Origin: Gulosibacter hominis
Lineage (GTDB): Bacteria; Actinomycetota; Actinomycetes; Actinomycetales; Microbacteriaceae
Assembly (NCBI RefSeq): GCF_904842695.1
Contig: NZ_CAJGWQ010000002.1
Coordinates: 124,001-188,000, forward strand
Direction of reading: 5' to 3'
DNA: 64,000 nt
A program made the position numbers and the translations under genes. The first letter of the stretch is position 1; each line of letters opens with the position of its first letter. The notes beneath the pieces are model-generated. The model was given only the letters and a program-made list of their open reading frames with translations. It was not told the DNA's origin and made no database searches. This document shows positions 17,684 to 26,041 of the stretch, one piece after another.

Positions 17684-17814
17684 CCTTTCGTGTGCTCGCG
17701 CTCTCAGCGTACTCCTCGGCTGCGGCCCGTTGACGCCGCAGACTGTCGCCTCGCCGGTAAACTCAGGGGAGCGCATCCGCGTGACAAACAACGACAAACA
17801 CTAAGGGTTTAGGT

Positions 17815-20800
17815 ATGCACCTCAAGAGCCTGACGCTCAAGGGGTTTAAGTCGTTCGCGAAACCCACCACGCTCGAGTTTGAACCGGGCGTCACCTGTGT
17901 TGTCGGCCCGAACGGTTCGGGCAAATCAAACGTTGTGGATGCGCTCGCCTGGGTGATGGGTGAACAGGGCGCAAAAACACTGCGCGGCGGCAAAATGGAA
18001 GACGTCATTTTTGCCGGAACCGCCACTCGTGGTCCGCTTGGCCGCGCCGAAGTGTCGCTGACCATCGATAACAGCGACGGTGCGCTGCCGATCGACTACA
18101 CCGAGGTGACCATTCGACGCACCATGTTCCGTTCGGGTGGCAGCGAATACGCCATTAATGGCCAGCAGGTGCGGCTGCTCGACGTACAAGAACTATTGAG
18201 CGATTCGGGTCTTGGCCGCGAAATGCACGTAATCGTCGGTCAGGGTCGGCTCGACAGTGTGCTGCACGCCAGCCCCGAAGACCGGCGCGGTTTCATCGAA
18301 GAGGCCGCCGGGATTTTGAAACATCGCCGCCGCAAAGAAAAAACCGTGCGCAAACTCGAGGGTATGGAACAAAACCTGCAGCGGCTGCGCGATTTGGTGA
18401 CCGAGGTGCGGCGCCAGCTGAAACCGCTGGGGCGGCAGGCCGAGGTGGCGCGGCGAGCGCAGGGAATCGCGGCAATTGTGCGCGATGCGAAGGCTCGACT
18501 GATGGCCGACGAGGTGGTGACGCTGCGCGCGCAATTGCGGGATGCGAATAGCACCGAACAGGCGCGCTCGACCGAACGCATGGTGCTCGGTGAAAAACTC
18601 GACCGTGCCCTGCTGCGCATCGAGCACCTGCAGGCCGCGCAGCGCGGCGATGCGGTGGATCAGGCGCGGCGCGTTGCCTTCGACCTCGAAAGTGTTCGCG
18701 AGCGGCTCCACAACCTGCAATTGCTTGCCGGTCAGCGTGAGTCGATGCTGCAAACCCGACTCGACGAACCGGCACTGCAGGTGACGGTGAGCGCACAGCA
18801 GCTGGCCGATGCTCGCACCGAAATCGAGCAGCTGCAGCAACGCACTGCGGCGGCCGAGCAGGCGTGGCAGCAGACGCAGCTCGACACCCAGCGAGCGCGC
18901 ACCGAACTCGACGAACTCGACCGCGAGATCGCGGCACAATCAGCACTGCTTTCGCAGCACGACCTCAAACGAAGCGAACTGCAGGGCAAATCGGATGCGG
19001 CTGCCAGCAGGCTCGCCGCCGTGCGCGGTGAGGTGCTGCGGGGCGAAAACATGCGCCGCTCAGCAGCCGAACGACTCGAAGCTGCCGAACGAGAGCTGGC
19101 CGAGGTCGAATCGGACACCGCCGCCGGTGAGGCCGACTCATCCGGTCTCGATGATGCCTACGAACAGGCACAGGACGAGGTGCGCGACGAACAGCAGACG
19201 GTAGATGAGCTGCGCGACAAACTGCACGAATTTGAACGCGAACGCGACGCGCTCGATGCCCGCGCCACCGCCCTGGCACTGGCCGCCGAGGTAAATGATG
19301 GCGCCGAAGCACTCCTGGCCGCGCATCCCGACGGTATTGCGGGCCGTGTGAGCGACCACCTGCGCGTCACGGCGGGATACGAAACCGCTGTGGCCGCAGC
19401 GCTCGGCGGGTTTGCTGACGCGCTGCTGGCGACGGGAGCTGACCAGCTGTATTCGCTCGCGGATGCGGCGACCTCACTCGGCCAGGTGCAATTGGTTGCC
19501 GAGTTGACCGCTACGGGTCGAGATTCGGCTGTAGTGGGGATGCTCGACCAGCTCGAACAGGTGCTCGGTGAGCGGCCGGTGGCGGCGAGCGAGCGGGTCT
19601 CGGGCGTGCCAGCGGCAGAACGGATGCTTGCGGCCACGGTGTTCGTGACCGAGCTGCCGGATGCGCAGCGAGCAGCCAGCGCGTTTGAATTGCTGCCGGC
19701 TGCGGCACAGATCGTGACGCTGCGCGGTGATGTGCTCACCGCATCCACCCTGACCACCTCGGGTGTGGCCGCCGATGAAGAACCCGGTGCGAGCCGGATT
19801 GCACTGGTGGCAGAACGCGAGCGGGCCACCAGCGAGCTGGCGCAGGTGCGTGCCGAGGCCGACCGCATTGCCCTGCAACTGGCGGATCGGCGTGCGGCAC
19901 TGGCGGCCGCGAAAGCGCGTGCCGAATCGGCACTGAGCGACCTGCGCGGGTTTGATGCTGAGCTCGCGAAACGGCGCGAGGCCCTCAACCGGGCCCGGGC
20001 CCGGGTGGAATCGGCACGGGGTGAGCTCGAACGGGCCGAAAAATCGTATCGGCTCGCATCCGGGAATGTTGACGAGGCTGAAACAAAAGCCGAGCAGGCA
20101 AAACAGGCACTGGCGATCCACGAACAGCAGCCGCGGCCAATGCTTGATGCTTCGCGTCGCGATGAGTTCGCGAACGCCGTCGAGCGCTGCCGTGAAGCGG
20201 AGGTTGAGGCGCGGCTGGCTCTCGAGACGCTGCGTGAGCGGATGCGCTCAGAGCAGCTGCGGGTGACCGAGCTGCAGCACAAACGTGCCGCTGAGCAGGA
20301 AGCCGCCGATCGGGCCGCTCGCGAGCAGGTGGTGCGCCGCGCTGAGCTGGCGCGCACGCAGCGGGTGTTGGCAGCCATCCCGCCGCTGTTGGCATCGCTG
20401 GAGCGCAGCGTGACCGAGGCGCGAAACGAGCTCGCGGCCGCCGAGCGCGCCCGTGAAGCACAGGATCTCGAATTGCGTGAGCTGCGTGATGAAGAGGCCC
20501 AGCTGCGCAAGCGGGTGCAGGAAATCACCGAGGATGTGCACGCACTCGAACTGCAGATTTACGAACGCAAACTGCAGCTTTCAAACCTGCTTGAACGCGC
20601 CGCGAGCGAGCTCTCACTGCCCGAAGCCGTGCTGGTTGCCGAGTACGGGCCCGATCAGCCGGTGCCGCGTGACGATGCCGCGGTTTCCGAGGCGGCAGCG
20701 CAGCGAGCCGCGATCAGAGCGCAGGCTGAGGCAACGAAACAGGTGGCGGTGCAGCTGGCGGCAGACGCGGCGACGATTGCGGGCAAACCTGCGCCGAGCA

Positions 20801-21582
20801 TCGAAACTGAAGGTGATGGTGCGGTCGACACCGAAGCCACCGGTGACGAGACTGCCGAAACCGAGCCCACTGCATCCGAGCCCGATGCATCCATCAATAT
20901 CGAGATCGAAACCGTACCGTTCGATCGCGCTGAACAGCAGGCCCGGCTCAAGCGCGCCGAACGTGAAATGCAGCAGCTTGGCCGCATCAACCCGCTGGCG
21001 CTCGAGGAGTTTTCGGCACTCGAGCAGCGGCATGCCTATTTGCAGGAACAGCTCGATGATCTGCTGCGCACCCGAACCGATCTGATGAAAATTGTTTCTG
21101 ACATCGACAATCGGATGCAGGAAGTGTTCGCGGCCGCATTTGACGACACCCGGGCGGCGTTCCACGAGGTGTTTCCCACGCTCTTTCCTGGCGGTGCCGG
21201 CGATATTCGACTCACCGACCCCGACAATCTGTTGACCACCGGTATTGAGGTGGCGGTTCGTCCGGCGGGCAAAAAGATCGACAAACTCTCGCTGCTTTCG
21301 GGCGGTGAACGCTCGCTTGCCGCGGTGGCGCTGCTGGTGGCAATTTTTAAGGCCCGCCCCAGCCCCTTTTACATAATGGATGAGGTTGAGGCTGCCCTTG
21401 ACGATGCCAACCTGGGGCGGTTGCTCGAGGTGTTTGCCGATCTGCGCGAGTCGAGCCAGCTGATCATCATCACCCACCAAAAACGCACGATGGAAATTGC
21501 GGACGCGCTCTACGGGGTGTCGATGCATCGTGACGGTATTTCGACCGTTGTCGGGCAACGCATCCGCGACCTCACCGAATAG
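17815..21582 (+). CDS. smc: Chromosome segregation protein SMC
   Basis: The 1255-residue structural-maintenance-of-chromosomes ATPase condenses and segregates DNA with ScpAB. Walker A GPNGSGKSN is at about residue 31, followed by a long coiled coil, a hinge at about residues 503-658, a returning coiled coil, and the C-terminal head with LSGGERSLAAVALL and Walker B FYIMDEVEAALDD. An acidic, Thr/Glu-rich stretch (about residues 995-1035, with ETEPTASEPDAS) interrupts the C-terminal coil and makes the protein a little longer than usual. The ATG at 17815 gives the canonical MHLKSLTLKGFKSF. Confidence 0.97.
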   Translation: MHLKSLTLKGFKSFAKPTTLEFEPGVTCVVGPNGSGKSNVVDALAWVMGEQGAKTLRGGKMEDVIFAGTATRGPLGRAEVSLTIDNSDGALPIDYTEVTIRRTMFRSGGSEYAINGQQVRLLDVQELLSDSGLGREMHVIVGQGRLDSVLHASPEDRRGFIEEAAGILKHRRRKEKTVRKLEGMEQNLQRLRDLVTEVRRQLKPLGRQAEVARRAQGIAAIVRDAKARLMADEVVTLRAQLRDANSTEQARSTERMVLGEKLDRALLRIEHLQAAQRGDAVDQARRVAFDLESVRERLHNLQLLAGQRESMLQTRLDEPALQVTVSAQQLADARTEIEQLQQRTAAAEQAWQQTQLDTQRARTELDELDREIAAQSALLSQHDLKRSELQGKSDAAASRLAAVRGEVLRGENMRRSAAERLEAAERELAEVESDTAAGEADSSGLDDAYEQAQDEVRDEQQTVDELRDKLHEFERERDALDARATALALAAEVNDGAEALLAAHPDGIAGRVSDHLRVTAGYETAVAAALGGFADALLATGADQLYSLADAATSLGQVQLVAELTATGRDSAVVGMLDQLEQVLGERPVAASERVSGVPAAERMLAATVFVTELPDAQRAASAFELLPAAAQIVTLRGDVLTASTLTTSGVAADEEPGASRIALVAERERATSELAQVRAEADRIALQLADRRAALAAAKARAESALSDLRGFDAELAKRREALNRARARVESARGELERAEKSYRLASGNVDEAETKAEQAKQALAIHEQQPRPMLDASRRDEFANAVERCREAEVEARLALETLRERMRSEQLRVTELQHKRAAEQEAADRAAREQVVRRAELARTQRVLAAIPPLLASLERSVTEARNELAAAERAREAQDLELRELRDEEAQLRKRVQEITEDVHALELQIYERKLQLSNLLERAASELSLPEAVLVAEYGPDQPVPRDDAAVSEAAAQRAAIRAQAEATKQVAVQLAADAATIAGKPAPSIETEGDGAVDTEATGDETAETEPTASEPDASINIEIETVPFDRAEQQARLKRAEREMQQLGRINPLALEEFSALEQRHAYLQEQLDDLLRTRTDLMKIVSDIDNRMQEVFAAAFDDTRAAFHEVFPTLFPGGAGDIRLTDPDNLLTTGIEVAVRPAGKKIDKLSLLSGGERSLAAVALLVAIFKARPSPFYIMDEVEAALDDANLGRLLEVFADLRESSQLIIITHQKRTMEIADALYGVSMHRDGISTVVGQRIRDLTE

Positions 21583-21660
21583 TTCGGCGGCCGACTCGGC
21601 GTCATTACGCTGTGTGCGAGGGTTCGCTGCGCCGTAGTTGACGTTTGGTAGGCTGCGAAC

Positions 21661-22338
21661 ATGTCGGTATCTGCGCTGTCGGACAGTACTCAGAACTATC
21701 TCAAAGCAGTGTGGGGCCTGCAGGAGTGGTCGGATGCTCCGGTGACCGCGTCGATGGTTGCGGCAAGCACGGGAGTGGCGCTGTCGACCGCATCCGATGC
21801 AATTCGAAAGCTCAGCGCGCAGGGGCTGCTGGAACACACCCGGTATAGCGCGGTGAGTTTGTCGCCAGAAGGTCGCGCTCACGCAGTGGCGATGGTGCGC
21901 CGCCACCGACTGATCGAAACTTTTTTGGTGGAGGTGCTGCACTACCGGTGGGACCAGGTGCATGAAGAAGCAGACATGCTCGAGCACGCCGTATCAGATT
22001 TCATGATCGACCGAATCGATGAACTGCTCGGGCACCCGCAGCGAGACCCGCACGGTGACCCCATCCCCGCACGCGACGGCACCGTGACCAAACCCGATGC
22101 GGTGCCGCTGACAGATATTGCAGCGGGCACTCGGGTGCGGGTGGAGCGGATCTCTGACGACGACTCGAACCTGCTGCAGTACTTCGCAGATCATGGCATC
22201 GTGTACGGCACGCTGCTCGAGACGAGGGCCTCAGCCCCGTACACCGACACCATCGAGGTAGCGGTTGTGGATCACGATACGGTGCTGCCGCTTGGGCGTG
22301 CTGCAACCGACGTGGTCTGGGTGGCGCTGCTCAAATAG
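21661..22338 (+). CDS. mntR: DtxR/MntR-family metal-dependent transcriptional regulator
   Basis: The 225-residue regulator has an N-terminal winged helix (residues 1-70), a metal-binding dimerisation domain (about 75-140) and a C-terminal SH3/FeoA-like domain. The metal site aligns with DtxR as His82, Glu86, His101, Glu108 and His109, but the position of DtxR Cys102 is Asp105. An acidic residue there is typical of manganese- rather than iron-responding members, so it probably represses the divergent-convergent metal importer at 22272-25862 when Mn is replete. Its last 67 bases overlap the 3' end of the permease gene on the other strand. Confidence 0.87.
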   Translation: MSVSALSDSTQNYLKAVWGLQEWSDAPVTASMVAASTGVALSTASDAIRKLSAQGLLEHTRYSAVSLSPEGRAHAVAMVRRHRLIETFLVEVLHYRWDQVHEEADMLEHAVSDFMIDRIDELLGHPQRDPHGDPIPARDGTVTKPDAVPLTDIAAGTRVRVERISDDDSNLLQYFADHGIVYGTLLETRASAPYTDTIEVAVVDHDTVLPLGRAATDVVWVALLK

Positions 22339-23198
22339 TTGTGTGCGAGCTGCCGACGCTGTTGCGCAAGCTTCGTGCCAGCTAATGCCACCGCGAACAT
22401 GAGTCCGTAAAACACCGCCATGCCCGCACTGGTGGCGGCATCGAGCACATACGCGAGCCAGAAGCCCACGGCAGCACCGACTGCCGCGATCACCACGGTG
22501 AGCGTGATCATCACTGGCAATCGGGTGCTGAGCAGGTAGGCCGTGGCCGGTGGCACGACCACGAGTGCAATCACGAGAATCGCACCCGCGGCATGGAACG
22601 CGGCGGTGACGGTCACCGAGACCAGGAACATGAACACGGTGTTGATGAGCCCGCCACGAATGCCGAGCGTGTCGGCAAACTCGGGATCGAATGTCGTGAC
22701 CTTGAGTTTCGGATAGAACACGGTGACAAAAGCCGCGTTGACGAGCAGCACCGCGAGCATCACATACATATACGACGGCCCCAGCGAGACCTCGCCGATG
22801 GTGAGGTGCCGGAACGCGGCGAGGTTCAGGTCGCCCGCGAGCACGGTGTGGGTGTCGAGGTGCAGGTTCGCGAAGTTCATGCTCACCAAAATCACCCCGC
22901 CGCTGAACACGGCCGGAAAGATGAGCCCCTGCGGGGCATCCCCGGTGAGCAGCCCCGTGCGCGAAAGCCACTCTGCGCCGAGCACCACCAGCAGGCCCGC
23001 CAGCGCAGAGCCGACAATGAGCAGGGGAGAGTCGAAATTGCGGGTGATGAAGTAGCCGACAACGATGCCGGGGAATACCGAGTGAGCAATCGCGTCGACG
23101 AGCATCGACCCCTTGCGCAGCACCACGAAGGTACCGGGGAGCGCGCAAGCGACGGCGGTGATGACCGCGAGCAGCATAGTGCCGAGGGTGAAACTCAT
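22272..23198 (-). CDS. Metal ABC transporter permease (ZnuB/MntB-like), second subunit
   Basis: The 308-residue permease has eight or nine membrane segments and the ABC-3 family pattern: FVVLRKGSMLVDAIAHSVFPGIVVGY near the start and GILVIALVVVPPATAYLL later, the latter forming the coupling region. It would pair with the permease at 23195-24130 as a heterodimeric channel for Mn2+ or Zn2+. The ATG at 23198 overlaps the stop of that gene. The 3' end, coding about 22 non-conserved residues, lies antisense to the end of mntR. This suggests a late extension of the C-terminus or a deletion that fused the two 3' ends. Confidence 0.93.
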   Translation of the reverse strand: MSFTLGTMLLAVITAVACALPGTFVVLRKGSMLVDAIAHSVFPGIVVGYFITRNFDSPLLIVGSALAGLLVVLGAEWLSRTGLLTGDAPQGLIFPAVFSGGVILVSMNFANLHLDTHTVLAGDLNLAAFRHLTIGEVSLGPSYMYVMLAVLLVNAAFVTVFYPKLKVTTFDPEFADTLGIRGGLINTVFMFLVSVTVTAAFHAAGAILVIALVVVPPATAYLLSTRLPVMITLTVVIAAVGAAVGFWLAYVLDAATSAGMAVFYGLMFAVALAGTKLAQQRRQLAHNYLSSATQTTSVAARPSGSTVS

Positions 23199-24130
23199 TG
23201 CGCGGCCCCTTCCGAAACCAGCTCCTGCTTCAGCGCCGCGCGAGCGCGGCTGCGCGCAAGGGCGCGGGTGATGATGCTGCGGCGAGGTGAAAACAGCAGC
23301 GAAACCATGAAGATCGCGAACAGTGTGAGCACGATCAGCGGCCCGGTGGGGATATTGCCCAGCGCGATCGACAGGTATGCGCCGATCCCGCTGCCCACCG
23401 CACCGAAGATGGCCGAGAGCGTCACCATGCCCGGCAGAGTGCGTGTCCATTGCCGTGCCGCGGCCGTCGGGGTGACGACGAACGCCACCATGAGCACGAG
23501 CCCGACGGCCTTCACCCCGATCACGGTGGCTATCACGATCGTGGTGAACATGAGGGTGTCGATCGTGTGGGCTCGGAATCCGAGTACGGTGGCGTGATCT
23601 GGGTCGAAGGTGCGCAGCGCGAACTCTTTCCAGAACACGATCATCAAAATGAGGGCGAAGACGCCGACCGTGATACTCGTGGTGAGGTCAGCGATGGTGA
23701 TCACCGATGCATTGCCAAAAAGGTAGTCCTGGATACCGCCCTTGCCGGGAAAAGCACCGTTGGCGATGATGCGCATGAGCAGCATCCCCGCGCCAAAAAA
23801 GATCGTCAGCGAAACCGCCATTGCGGTGTCGATACGGATTTTTGAGGTGCGGGTGATGTCGTTGGCGAACAGCACTGCGAGGGTGCCGATGACGACCGCG
23901 CCGATGATCAGGGTGATCATGTTGCGGCCGTCGGCGCCGAGCACCAAAACGGCGGTCAAGAAGGCCAGTAGCGTACCGGGAAGGGCCGCGTGCGAAATCA
24001 CATCGCTGATCAGCGACTGCTTGCGCAGGTAGGCAAAACTGCCGAGTGCCCCGGCAACCAGACCGATCGTCATAGTGCCGAACAGCACCATGCGGTAGGT
24101 GTGGTTATCAAAAAACTCGATCAGGCTCAT
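23195..24130 (-). CDS. Metal ABC transporter permease (ZnuB/MntB-like), first subunit
   Basis: The 311-residue ABC-3 family permease has about eight membrane helices; the motif AYLRKQSLISDVISHAALPGTLLAFL near residue 35 and KAVGLVLMVAFVVTPTAAARQW near residue 220 are characteristic. With its neighbour it would form the membrane channel of a Mn2+/Zn2+ importer fed by the lipoprotein at 24912-25862. Start and stop overlap neighbours by four bases on both sides, which indicates one polycistronic, translationally coupled mRNA. Confidence 0.94.
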   Translation of the reverse strand: MSLIEFFDNHTYRMVLFGTMTIGLVAGALGSFAYLRKQSLISDVISHAALPGTLLAFLTAVLVLGADGRNMITLIIGAVVIGTLAVLFANDITRTSKIRIDTAMAVSLTIFFGAGMLLMRIIANGAFPGKGGIQDYLFGNASVITIADLTTSITVGVFALILMIVFWKEFALRTFDPDHATVLGFRAHTIDTLMFTTIVIATVIGVKAVGLVLMVAFVVTPTAAARQWTRTLPGMVTLSAIFGAVGSGIGAYLSIALGNIPTGPLIVLTLFAIFMVSLLFSPRRSIITRALARSRARAALKQELVSEGAAQ

Positions 24131-24915
24131 GATGTGAACTCGAGGAAGGCATCGTCTTCGGCGGTGACGTCGTAGGCGGTGCGGATATTGTCTTTCGTGA
24201 ACGCCCGTGCCGCCGCTCCAGAGGCAACGATGCGGCGGTTCAACAGAGTCACGTGGTCGCAGTAGTCGCGCACTGTGGCAAGGTCGTGATGCACAATGAC
24301 CACCGTCTTCCCACGGGCTCGCAACGAGTGGAGCACGTTGACGATCGCCTGCTGGCTTTTGGCATCGATACCCTGGAACGGTTCGTCCATGAAATAGAGG
24401 TCGGGTTCCTGCGCGAGGGTGCGGGCGAGAAACACTCGCTGGCGCTGTCCGCCAGAAAGCTCGCCAATTTGGCGCGCGGCAAGCTCCGGGATTCCCGTCT
24501 GCTCTAGAGCGGCCATGGCACGGGCCCGTTCGGCCTTTCCGGGGCGTCGCAGCCAGCCGAGCGAACCGTAGGTGCCCATAGTGACAACATCAAGCACCGT
24601 GGTGGGGAAGTCCCAGTCGACGCTCATTGACTGCGGCATATAACCGACCCGCTGGCGTACGCGTTCAAGTGGACTGCCGAAGAACTCGCTCGTTCCGGTG
24701 AGGGGCTTTACAAGTCCGAGCATCGCTTTGATCAGGGTTGATTTACCGGCGCCGTTGGGGCCGACAATTCCCATCACGACCCCCTGCGGTACGAGGAAAT
24801 CAACGCCGCGCAGCACCGGTGCATCCCGGTAGGCGACCGACAGGTTTTGAGTCGAGCAGGCGAACTGGAGCTTTTGTTCGTCGGCAGTTGCTCGTGTCGA
24901 GATGGTGTCGGTCAC
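24127..24915 (-). CDS. Metal ABC transporter ATP-binding protein
   Basis: The 262-residue ATPase drives the adjacent metal permeases. Walker A is GPNGAGKSTLIKAML (about residues 54-68), the Q-loop region reads VGYMPQ, the signature is LSGGQRQRVFLAR, Walker B is LYFMDEPF, and the switch His lies in VIVHHDLATV. It resembles ZnuC/MntB-type ATPases. The start overlaps the binding-protein stop (ATGA), and its own stop overlaps the permease start. Confidence 0.95.
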   Translation of the reverse strand: MTDTISTRATADEQKLQFACSTQNLSVAYRDAPVLRGVDFLVPQGVVMGIVGPNGAGKSTLIKAMLGLVKPLTGTSEFFGSPLERVRQRVGYMPQSMSVDWDFPTTVLDVVTMGTYGSLGWLRRPGKAERARAMAALEQTGIPELAARQIGELSGGQRQRVFLARTLAQEPDLYFMDEPFQGIDAKSQQAIVNVLHSLRARGKTVVIVHHDLATVRDYCDHVTLLNRRIVASGAAARAFTKDNIRTAYDVTAEDDAFLEFTS

Positions 24916-25862
24916 TGTGCGTCGCTTCCGAGGGCGTCGGATACTGCCTGAGCGTTGTGGCGGAGCACCCCGAGGTAGGTGTCGACTCCCGGTTCTGCAC
25001 CGAGGGAGTCGGCGTAGAGCTCTTCGGTCGAAATCTCGACCTCCCAGCCACGCGCACGAACTGCCTCTTGCAGGCTCTTGATGGCCTGCGGGTTCGCCTG
25101 GTTGTCTTGAAAGATCACCGGTACTTTGTTGTCGGCGATCATTTGAGCCAGCTCCGACAGTTCTCCGGCGCTGAGTGCGGCTTCGGTGGAGACAAAGTCG
25201 GTGGCATGCACCCTGAGGTTGTAGGTGTCGCCGAAATAATTAAACGCGTCGTGGCCGGTGACAAGAATTCGCGGTTCCGGCACGGTTGCCAGCAGCGACT
25301 CCACCTCGCTGGCGGTCTCAGCGATTTGCTCCTGATATGCGACAGCGTTCTTGCGGTAGAGCTCCGCATTTTCAGGGTCGATTTCGCCGAGCTTGTCGGC
25401 GACGTAACCGACGATGAGTGACCACGCTTCGGGGCTGTTCCACACGTGAGGATCGTGCAGGGCGTTGCCCTCGTCGTCGGTTTCGGGCCACGCCAGCAGT
25501 AGCTCCTGTGGGAGTTGCTCACCCACTGCGAGCTGTCGGTCGCCACGGCTTTCGAGCAGGTCGGTCATCTGCGCTTCCAAATGTAGCCCGTTCCACAGCA
25601 CCAGATCGACATTTTGAATTTTTTCGATGTCTTGGGTTGAAGGTTGGTAGGTGTGGGGGTCTCCGCCGGGCCCGACCATGGTGGTGACTTCCGCGTCGGG
25701 GGCAATATTCGCGACCGCATCGGCGAGATAGCCGGTGGTTGCATACACCGTGAGGGGTGCATCGCTACCACTTGTCTGGGGACTGGCCGAGCAGCCGGTG
25801 ATCAGGAGTGCGGCGGCCGCCACCGTTCCCAGGAGGGCTTTGAAACGTGAGCGAATGTGCAT
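24912..25862 (-). CDS. Metal-binding lipoprotein, substrate-binding subunit of Mn/Zn ABC importer
   Basis: The 316-residue lipoprotein (lipobox ITGC, Cys24) captures metal outside the membrane. The four cluster A-I ligands can be read as His70 (GDPHTYQP), His139 (DPHVWNS), His204 (VTGHDAFNYF) and Asp285 (ELYADSLG). A His at the third position is found in zinc-binding and TroA-type proteins, while classic Mn binders such as PsaA have Glu; so the metal is not settled by sequence. The nearby Mn-type regulator and DtxR-like boxes favour manganese. It is the first gene of the four-gene operon. Confidence 0.92.
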   Translation of the reverse strand: MHIRSRFKALLGTVAAAALLITGCSASPQTSGSDAPLTVYATTGYLADAVANIAPDAEVTTMVGPGGDPHTYQPSTQDIEKIQNVDLVLWNGLHLEAQMTDLLESRGDRQLAVGEQLPQELLLAWPETDDEGNALHDPHVWNSPEAWSLIVGYVADKLGEIDPENAELYRKNAVAYQEQIAETASEVESLLATVPEPRILVTGHDAFNYFGDTYNLRVHATDFVSTEAALSAGELSELAQMIADNKVPVIFQDNQANPQAIKSLQEAVRARGWEVEISTEELYADSLGAEPGVDTYLGVLRHNAQAVSDALGSDAQ

Positions 25863-25877
25863 TGAACGTCTTTCTTG

Positions 25878-25923
25878 TTAGGCATAACTAAAATGTTCGA
25901 CGCGTCGTAGTTAGGTAGCATAG
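25878..25923 (-). promoter_or_regulatory. Promoter region of the metal importer with two DtxR/MntR-like boxes
   Basis: TTAGGCATAACTAA at 25878-25891 has TTAG/CTAA inverted ends, and TTAGGTAGCATAG at 25911-25923 shares the TTAGG-GCATA core. Both lie between the importer start codon (25862) and a possible promoter. On the minus strand a candidate -35 GTGCAA and -10 TATGCT are 18 bases apart, with the -10 inside the upstream box. The sequences resemble DtxR-family operators (TTAGG...CCTAA) and are the natural targets for the regulator at 21661. Confidence 0.55.
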
Positions 25924-26041
25924 CAGTCGTAGTGAGTTAATTGCACTAGTCGAATTCAATTGGTGCGTGGGGTGGTAACCGAGGGTGACACTGCCCACGC
26001 ATACAGCACTTGTCGCTGGCGCATGACAAACTCAGAGGGTC

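Noticed and set aside
19158-20528. 456-codon minus-strand frame inside smc
   Set aside because: Ser/Arg/Ala-only composition, fully antisense to the SMC coiled coil; a shadow of Glu/Ala/Arg codons.
20614-21987. 457-codon minus-strand frame across the end of smc and start of mntR
   Set aside because: It overlaps two well-supported genes on the other strand and has no motif or start signal.
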